From: M55B165 sp964423265
GTDB taxonomy: Bacteria > Actinomycetota > Humimicrobiia > Humimicrobiales > Humimicrobiaceae
Reading direction: 5' to 3'
Length of the DNA stretch: 12,154 nt
Assembly (NCBI GenBank): GCA_964423265.1
Contig: CAYREF010000052.1
Coordinates: 1 to 12,154 of the forward strand
How positions within the stretch are numbered: the first letter of the stretch is position 1; each line of letters starts with the position of its first letter. Below the pieces are notes generated by a model that worked only from the letters and a program-made list of their open reading frames with translations, did not search any database and had not been told where the DNA came from. Made by a program: the position numbers and the translations under genes. Below are positions 8,094 through 12,154 of the stretch, one piece after another.

Positions 8094-8336
8094 TCAGCTA
8101 CATTTCTTAAGGTAAAATATAGCCCTGGTTTTACCGGCTATTTCAATTCCTGCCACCTTATTAAAACTAGTCTCTTTAAGGTAGGGATTAGTATTGATAA
8201 GATTTGTAAAAGCCTCTTTTGCATTGCTGCCCTCACCGAAGCCTATTACCTGCATATTCTCAATATCCGGCTCACAGTCTTCACTTCCCGGCTGGAATGT
8301 AAACCCTTCATCTGTAATAAATATATATCTGCCCAT
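8094..8336 (-). CDS. Small conserved-looking hypothetical protein, 80 aa
   Basis: I do not recognise a named family. The 80-residue product is soluble, with no signal peptide or membrane segment. It opens MGRYIFITDEGFTFQP and has an acidic stretch PGSEDCEPDIENMQVIGF. The middle, GEGSNAKEAFTNLINTNPYLKE, reads as a helix, and the end, IEIAGKTRAIFYLKK, reads as strands, giving a small alpha/beta fold. Two cysteines (one at the C-terminal end) are not arranged as a metal site. The ATG at 8336-8334 has no obvious Shine-Dalgarno sequence. It lies 49 nt after the SEC-C gene and 115 nt before hsdM on the same strand, so it may be transcribed with either. Coding character is judged from amino acid make-up and the lack of competing frames. 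Confidence 0.75.
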   Translation of the reverse strand: MGRYIFITDEGFTFQPGSEDCEPDIENMQVIGFGEGSNAKEAFTNLINTNPYLKETSFNKVAGIEIAGKTRAIFYLKKCS

Positions 8337-8361
8337 TTATTTTCAATTATTTATAAGAACT

Positions 8362-8378
8362 TAAATTACACAAATTTA
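8362..8378. repeat. Short inverted repeat between SEC-C and 80-aa genes
   Basis: Arms TAAATT and AATTTA enclose a 5-nt spacer ACACA. It could be a weak operator or processing hairpin for the 80-aa gene, but six-base AT-only arms may be chance. Confidence 0.2.
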
Positions 8379-8385
8379 CAGCTTA

Positions 8386-9555
8386 TTATCTTCCACAGCA
8401 TTTTTTGTATTTTTTCCCGCTTCCGCAGGGGCAGGGATCGTTTCTCCCCACTTTATCTTTAGCTTCCCTGTTTTTGAAAGTAACATTCACAGGTCCGCCA
8501 ATAATATCACGGACTCGCCCTTCCTTCCCTTCATGCAATTCACTGGGTGTATGCCCCCGGTTTGACCATATTCTACTATTATTATAAACCTCCATTATAA
8601 GAGAGGTAACTTTTCTTAATTCTTGGATATTTTCAAAATAAATGCCCCTTCTTTCAAATTCAAAAAATACTTCATCCAACGAACACTCCATTGAACAACA
8701 TAAATCGACATCATCCATTAAATACTCTACCATCTGTTCATCCTGGCACATGTTTTCAAGCACATAATCCTTTAGAGCTGAAAGCTGCGGGGTCATCTCA
8801 AAGTCATCATCATCTGAATATTTTAAAAGCTTGTTTTTCTCCGGTATATAATAAGGTTTGTCACTAGATCTTTCCAAGAGCGGATCAAAATCTTCATAAT
8901 TGTCATATTCAAAAGAACCATCGGCAATAAACCCTTTATGGAATGTAAACTGTTGTTCCCGGCCAAAAAGCTTTTTTAAAATTTTGTTAAATTCAAGCTT
9001 GTTTATTTTTTCATCATTTTGGGAGTTAAAAATTTCAACAACTTTATCAGGGCTAACTATGCCATATAGGTTGCATAGACCCTTAATATATTTTAAAACC
9101 AGCTGGATCCTATCATGCTCTTTTTTAAATTTTGCCTTATTAATTTTGTCATAACCCTCTTTTATTTGTTCAGGGATACAAAGATAAAATCCTTGGTCAT
9201 TATAAAAAGAAAATATTATCCCCCTTTTCTTAAGATAACCATATTTCCCATAATAGATGCTAGAGGTTTTAAAAAATTTTTTACCTAGAAGTTTTAAAAA
9301 TAATTCGTATTCATCTGCCTCTGTTAAAAGTAATTTTTCTGCTAATTTTTTAGGGCTGGGAATAATCTTTGACAATTTTTTAACTATCTGGCTGGCACCA
9401 ATTTTCTGTGGATCACGGATACCATAATTTTCAGCAATTAAGAAAAGGTCTCCTTCTTCAAGTTTTTCCAGTATTTCTGGAAGTTCTATCAAAACCTTGC
9501 TTTTTAAAGCATTCTCTATGTTAAATTGTTCGCCAAACTTGTCTATGCTATCCAT
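8386..9555 (-). CDS. SEC-C metal-binding motif protein
   Basis: 389 residues. The last 20 residues form a complete SEC-C zinc motif: [20 protein letters not shown], with C375, C377, C386 and C387 as ligands, as at the end of SecA. There is no SecA motor, so this is a stand-alone SEC-C protein. The rest is largely helical and charged. Visible marks are a lysine-rich first third, an acidic segment with DDDDFEMTP at about 250-260, and a [16 protein letters not shown] stretch at about 325-340 that recalls SEC-C proteins of Clostridia. The function of that group is unknown; the motif usually mediates protein or nucleic-acid contacts. The ATG at 9555 follows a 40-nt leader from a strong promoter, with only a weak AGGG just upstream. 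It may head a long transcript into the 80-aa gene and the hsd operon. Confidence 0.88.
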
Positions 9556-9602
9556 AAGCCCTGTTTTGGGTTTCCTTGTAATTTATGCCTAGTCTGTTTA
9601 AC

Positions 9603-9630
9603 TATATAAGAATCAAATTCCACTTGTCAA
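9603..9630 (-). promoter_or_regulatory. Strong sigma-70-type promoter of the SEC-C gene
   Basis: On the minus strand a perfect TTGACA (9630-9625) is followed after 16 nt by TATATA (9608-9603). The expected start of transcription is near 9596, giving a leader of about 40 nt to the SEC-C ATG. It diverges from the promoter of the I42 gene. Confidence 0.7.
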
Positions 9631-9695
9631 TTAATATTTGAGCCTTTCTGTTTATAAATTCCATAGTGGTATTTATCTTAAAAAATACAATATCT

Positions 9696-9724
9696 TTGAT
9701 AGCTTGATAGTAATATAATATAAT
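9696..9724 (+). promoter_or_regulatory. Strong sigma-70-type promoter of the I42 inhibitor gene
   Basis: TTGATA (9696-9701), a 17-nt spacer and a perfect TATAAT (9719-9724). The predicted start is near 9731, about 30 nt before the ATG at 9760, which has a ribosome binding site in AGAAGGCAGGG (9745-9754). The -35 box is 65 nt from that of the divergent SEC-C promoter, so the two could be co-regulated. Confidence 0.72.
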
Positions 9725-9759
9725 TAGTTTTGTAAAAATTCTTAGAAGGCAGGGCTAAT

Positions 9760-10158
9760 ATGGGCAATGCAAAAACTTTTTTTCTTATCCTGATATCTTT
9801 AATTCTGTTAATTTCCTTATTCTCATGCTCGCCCGGTAATATAGAAATTGGAGAGAGCTCCAACGGCAAGACAATCAGCTGCTCTAAAGGACAATATATA
9901 ACCATAACCCTGGATTCAAATCCCAGTACCGGATATAGCTGGTATGTTTCAGAAAATAGTGAAATTGGCAATTTGAAATTGGTATCCCAGGATTTCAAAC
10001 AGCAGGAGACTAAAAAAGTGGGGGCTGGAGGACGCCAGGTATTTAAATTCAAGGCAGCCCGAAAGGGAGAAGCAACACTTATCCTTGAATATGAAAGGGA
10101 ATGGGAAAAAGATACTCCCCCGGAAAAAACATTTAAGATTAGTTTTGAAATAAATTAA
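9760..10158 (+). CDS. Chagasin-like (MEROPS I42) protease inhibitor lipoprotein
   Basis: 132 residues. The N-terminus is a lipoprotein signal: a short charged start, a hydrophobic core at 7-20 and lipobox LFSC with C23 as the lipidated cysteine, so the mature protein should be anchored to the outer face of the cytoplasmic membrane or exported beyond it. The mature part has the three loops of the chagasin family in order: NPSTGY (54-59, followed by SW), GAGG (88-91), and R113-E114-W115 in place of the usual RPW. Family members block C1 papain-type cysteine proteases by inserting these loops into the active-site cleft. The change of P to E in the third loop is notable but W is kept. The gene stands alone behind its own promoter, so it may guard the cell against foreign or its own exported proteases. 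Start chosen for the good ribosome binding site and the intact signal. Confidence 0.9.
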   Translation: MGNAKTFFLILISLILLISLFSCSPGNIEIGESSNGKTISCSKGQYITITLDSNPSTGYSWYVSENSEIGNLKLVSQDFKQQETKKVGAGGRQVFKFKAARKGEATLILEYEREWEKDTPPEKTFKISFEIN

Positions 10159-10178
10159 CAGCCATAGAAAATTCTGCA

Positions 10179-10210
10179 GATTGTACACATGAACAATCCG
10201 GGAGATTTTT
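10179..10210 (+). terminator. Weak candidate terminator after the I42 gene
   Basis: Arms GATTGT (10179-10184) and ACAATC (10193-10198) can pair around an 8-nt loop, and a short T-run follows at 10206-10210. The stem is short, holds only two G-C pairs and is separated from the T-run, so termination is doubtful. Confidence 0.25.
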
Positions 10211-10251
10211 ATTTATTTTTAAAGTATTAAGCTATGGAAAAAATTTCTGAT

Positions 10252-10260
10252 ATTAGAATA
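10252..10260. repeat. Target-site duplication, left copy
   Basis: ATTAGAATA, identical to 10373-10381 and lying just outside the left inverted repeat. Two extra A residues separate it from the TGGGG end, so the duplication may be 9 bp with a ragged edge, or an 11-bp one with two later changes. Confidence 0.75.
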
Positions 10261-10372
10261 AATGGGGGTATTCACTTGATTTCGGTACATACTATATATT
10301 GGTTATTAGGTACCATTTTAAAAACTTACAGTGCTACATATAGTGGTTACCCCAGTTAAGTGAATAGCCCCA
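10261..10372. mobile_element. MITE-like non-coding insertion element (about 110 bp)
   Basis: The ends are inverted repeats beginning TGGGGGTATTCACTT (from 10263) and, on the other strand, TGGGGCTATTCACTT (from 10372 leftwards): 14 of the first 15 positions match. With a 1-nt gap the similarity continues imperfectly for about 38 bp per side, including GGTA and ACTATAT blocks at 10284-10298 and 10334-10352, so much of the element could fold into one hairpin. It has no coding capacity and would depend on a transposase elsewhere. It is flanked by a 9-bp direct repeat and interrupts a GNAT gene in a way that is reversed by precise excision. The parent transposon family cannot be named from these ends with confidence; the GGGG ends and approximate duplication length are the clues to use. 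Confidence 0.8.
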
Positions 10373-10381
10373 ATTAGAATA
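10373..10381. repeat. Target-site duplication, right copy
   Basis: ATTAGAATA, flush with the right end of the element and identical to 10252-10260. In the ancestral gene this single 9-bp sequence encoded I-R-I. Confidence 0.78.
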
Positions 10382-10739
10382 TTAAAAGGCATCCCTGATA
10401 AGCTGGCAGAAGAAGTTGCAACCATATATTACAATGGCTTCCAGCATAAAATTAATGCTTTGGTGGGAAATAAAGGCAAAGCAATGCTGTTTATAAAAAA
10501 ATATTGCAATTTTGAAGCTTGCTTTTACGCTACTGGCAAAGGAGAAGTCCTGGGGATAGCCGGCATACAGGACAGAAAAAATAATTTTAATAAAAGCCCT
10601 GGCCTAAAAGACTTGGTTAGAAATTTTAATTTATTTCGTGCCTTTATTATTAAGCAGGTTTACAGGTACAAACACTCAGTTATTCCAAAAGATACTACAA
10701 GGTTAGACGGTTTAGCTGTAGCAGAAAAATTTAGTTAAA

Positions 10740-11034
10740 TGTTAAATTGAATAAACATGCAGGAATTAGGGTAATCGGATATTCAGGTATTGTCCCAAAA
10801 GCCACCTTGAGATTTCCCCAAGAGCTTTACGACAGCTAGGTTATAAATAATACTCCCATGTTCCAAATCTTTCCTGTATTCTTTTATTATTTACCCGGTT
10901 ATTTCTACTATAGCTTAATACCCAGATAGAGACTATCAAAATAGCCTTATTAGCTTAATTATATCATCCTAATGTATTGCCTATCTTACCTTAAGCACTG
11001 GCTAATCTAATCTTTAAAAATAGCCATTTAATTA
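10740..11034. other. Gene-poor stretch between the GNAT remnant and the MarR promoter
   Basis: No convincing gene, RNA or terminator is seen on either strand. A short plus-strand frame at 10747-10839 (LNKHAGIRVIGYSGIVPKAT and on, ending FPQELYDS-stop) looks somewhat protein-like but has no start, no ribosome binding site and no recognised family. It may be decayed coding sequence joined to the GNAT remnant by a deletion. The rest (10840-11034) is AT-rich with stops in all frames. Confidence 0.4.
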
Positions 11035-11062
11035 TTGACAGTAAATATAATTTTAGTAAAAT
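11035..11062 (+). promoter_or_regulatory. Strong promoter of the marR-ABC operon
   Basis: A perfect TTGACA (11035-11040), a 16-nt spacer and TAAAAT (11057-11062). Transcription should start near 11069, leaving a leader of about 27 nt before the MarR start codon. Confidence 0.75.
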
Positions 11063-11069
11063 GGTTTGA

Positions 11070-11096
11070 GTTGCTAAATATTAGTTGCTCTAACTA
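11070..11096. promoter_or_regulatory. Probable MarR operator overlapping the start codon
   Basis: The inverted repeat TAGTT-N5-AACTA (11082-11096) is typical of MarR-family sites in size and base make-up. Just upstream CTAA-ATA-TTAG (11074-11084) overlaps it, and GTTGCT occurs twice 14 nt apart (11070-11075, 11084-11089). Placed immediately after the likely transcription start and reaching the A of the ATG, it would allow the MarR protein to repress its own operon. Confidence 0.6.
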
Positions 11097-11524
11097 TGGA
11101 AGATTATCCTGAAAAAATTATGTCCCTGTTTTTAAGAATAAGCAGGGCGGTAAAAAAGAGTATGGTTATAAAATGCAGGAATGGCAGGACCATAAATCCT
11201 TTACAGATGCATGCGCTGTTAATAATTAACCATAAAGAAGAGATAAACATGAAAGAGTTTGCAAAAAGCTTAAGTATTTCTTCCCCATCTGCCACCGCTT
11301 TTGCAGGCAGGCTGGTAAGCAATAACTGGGTAAAAAGAATAAGCGACCCTAAAAACAGGAAGCTGGTAAAATTATGCTTAACAGATTACGGAAAACAGGT
11401 AATAGAAAATAAGAAGGAAGAAAGAAAAGAGCTTGCAAAACAACTAATAAAATCCATTCCTGTTGAAGACCAGAAAGACCTGGTAAGAATTTTAGATAAT
11501 ATACTTTCAAATTTAAAAAAGTAA
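11096..11524 (+). CDS. MarR-family transcriptional regulator
   Basis: 142 residues, the normal family length. Helix 1 (1-25) supplies dimer contacts. The winged helix-turn-helix spans about 51-98: MKEFAKSLSISSPSATAFAGRLVSNNWVKRI, with the recognition helix near 61-76, then a wing with the D84-P-K-N-R88 turn and KLVKLCLTDYG. The C-terminal helices (100-142) complete the dimer. MarR dimers usually repress nearby export or stress genes until a small phenolic or toxic ligand is bound. The ABC ATPase follows after 5 nt, so it is the probable target along with the gene itself, through the palindrome at the start codon. There is no Shine-Dalgarno sequence before the ATG; no downstream ATG preserves the first dimer helix, so I keep this start. 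The ligand cannot be told. Confidence 0.92.
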   Translation: MEDYPEKIMSLFLRISRAVKKSMVIKCRNGRTINPLQMHALLIINHKEEINMKEFAKSLSISSPSATAFAGRLVSNNWVKRISDPKNRKLVKLCLTDYGKQVIENKKEERKELAKQLIKSIPVEDQKDLVRILDNILSNLKK

Positions 11525-11529
11525 CTATT

Positions 11530-12154
11530 ATGCAAAAAAATGTAATAAGGGTTAAAAATCTAACTAAAAAATTTGGCAAACTCATTGCTGTAAATAATAT
11601 TTCCTTTGAAGTTATGGAAGGGGAAATTTTTGGATTTTTGGGCCCCAATGGTGCCGGCAAAACTACTACCATAAATATTATTTGTACCCTTTTAAATAAA
11701 ACTTCAGGGGAGGTTACCTTATGCAAGCGGGATGTAAGCAAGCAGAGAAATGAGATAAGGAATTGCATAGGATTGGTTTTCCAGGACCCCACCCTTGATG
11801 ACAGGCTAACTGCCCTTGAAAACCTTCATTTTCATGCCCTACTCTACAACGTTCCCAGAAGCCTGATTAAAGAAAGAACAACCGAAGTACTGGAAATGGT
11901 AAACCTGGAAAATAGGAGAAACGACATAGTAAGGACTTTCTCTGGAGGAATGAGAAGAAGGCTGGAGATTGCCAGGGGTCTTATCCACCACCCCAGGGTA
12001 CTGTTCCTGGATGAGCCAACCCTGGGCCTGGATCCCCAGACCAGAAATAAGATATGGGATTATATTATAAAATTGAAAGAAAGCAGCAATATTACCATTT
12101 TTCTTACCACTCACTATATGGATGAAACTGAAATTTGCGATCGCATAGCCATTA
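11530..12154 (+). CDS. ABC transporter ATP-binding protein, DrrA/CcmA-like (cut by window edge)
   Basis: The first 208 codons of an export-type ABC ATPase, open to the right edge. All nucleotide-binding motifs are present: A-loop region F15, Walker A GPNGAGKTT (38-46), Q-loop VFQDPT (83-88), signature FSGGMRRRLEIARG (137-150), Walker B VLFLDEPT (157-164), D-loop LGLDP (165-169) and H-loop histidine TTHYMDE (H195). The QDPTLDDRLTALENL and SGGMRRRLEIARGL wording is that of the DrrA/CcmA (COG1131) group, which work with an ABC-2 type membrane protein to export drugs, lipids or polysaccharide parts. The permease should lie just beyond the window. It starts 5 nt after marR with no strong ribosome binding site, so it is probably translationally coupled and co-repressed by MarR. 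Confidence 0.95.
   Translation, partial: MQKNVIRVKNLTKKFGKLIAVNNISFEVMEGEIFGFLGPNGAGKTTTINIICTLLNKTSGEVTLCKRDVSKQRNEIRNCIGLVFQDPTLDDRLTALENLHFHALLYNVPRSLIKERTTEVLEMVNLENRRNDIVRTFSGGMRRRLEIARGLIHHPRVLFLDEPTLGLDPQTRNKIWDYIIKLKESSNITIFLTTHYMDETEICDRIAI

Larger units (their letters stand above)
10234..10738 (+). pseudogene. GNAT-family N-acetyltransferase, split by a MITE and truncated
   Basis: The 5' piece (ATG at 10234 to 10260) encodes MEKISDIRI; the 3' piece (10373-10738) continues in frame as IRILKGIPDKLAEEVATIYYNGF and on. Removing 10261-10381 (the element plus one 9-bp duplicate) joins them exactly: M-EKISDIRI-LKGIPDKL. The restored protein reads like a GNAT acetyltransferase N-terminal half: a PDKLAEEVATIYYNGF helix, GNKGKAMLFIKKY, the strand GEVLGIAGIQD, then the RLDGLAVAEKF strand that leads into the acetyl-CoA binding loop (normally R-G-K-G-I-G). 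Here the frame stops at FS-TAA just before that loop, so the catalytic and cofactor-binding half is missing. As it stands, translation from 10234 would enter the element and stop at 10357-10359. The substrate is unknown. Two independent lesions make it a clear pseudogene. Confidence 0.85.

Noticed and set aside
9678..10188. Minus-strand frames over the I42 gene
   Set aside because: They are opposite a gene with a clear promoter, ribosome binding site, lipobox and family loops; their products match nothing I recognise.
10261..10372. CRISPR or tRNA-like structure
   Set aside because: A single inverted pair with a target duplication and no repeated units or cloverleaf; it fits a MITE. No CRISPR array, tRNA or rRNA was seen anywhere in the window.
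10840..10960. Minus-strand protein-like fragment including RIQERFGTWEYYL
   Set aside because: It is interrupted by stops, has no start or ribosome binding site and no recognised family.
11349..12114. Minus-strand frames opposite marR and the ABC ATPase
   Set aside because: The plus strand holds complete MarR and ABC motif sets; the minus frames are antisense to them.

Overview
The window looks like AT-rich bacterial chromosomal DNA. Genes are compact, Arg codons are mostly AGA/AGG, promoters are of the sigma-70 TTGACA/TATAAT type, and some but not all genes have AAGGA-type ribosome binding sites. One product is a lipoprotein with a bacterial lipobox. Nothing here fixes the taxon; a low-GC anaerobe or an uncultivated lineage would fit, but that is inference.

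The left three quarters (1-9555) is an accessory, defence-type block read entirely from the minus strand. In transcription order it holds a SEC-C zinc-motif protein (8386-9555), an 80-residue protein of unknown function (8094-8336), then a complete Type I restriction-modification operon: hsdM (6455-7978), a Schlafen-AlbA_2/HATPase/winged-helix protein (5086-6465), hsdS (3762-5072) and hsdR (698-3772). A DUF2958 protein (283-582) follows behind its own palindrome-bearing promoter, and then the N-terminal part of an ASCH/PUA-like protein runs off the left edge (1-156). HsdM and HsdS should form the DNA methyltransferase that marks host DNA, and HsdR should be the ATP-driven translocase/nuclease that cuts unmarked DNA. 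The AlbA_2 gene is embedded in the operon, with an 11-nt overlap with hsdM, and is probably an accessory or regulatory part. All catalytic motifs I looked for in HsdM and HsdR are intact.

The right quarter is read from the plus strand. A chagasin-like (MEROPS I42) lipoprotein (9760-10158) has its own strong promoter, divergent from that of the SEC-C gene. Next comes a dead GNAT acetyltransferase gene (10234-10738). It is split by a MITE-like element of about 110 bp with inverted terminal repeats and a 9-bp target duplication; removing the element plus one duplicate restores the reading frame exactly. The same gene is also cut off within the acetyl-CoA binding region. After a gene-poor stretch, a strong promoter with a MarR-type operator overlapping the start codon drives a MarR regulator (11096-11524) and, 5 nt later, an ABC transporter ATPase that runs off the right edge (11530-12154). 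This is probably a self-regulated export operon.

I do not see a clearly new defence system. The most unusual items are the element-split GNAT gene, the 22-bp palindrome over a possibly leaderless DUF2958 promoter, and the AlbA_2/HATPase gene inside the hsd operon.
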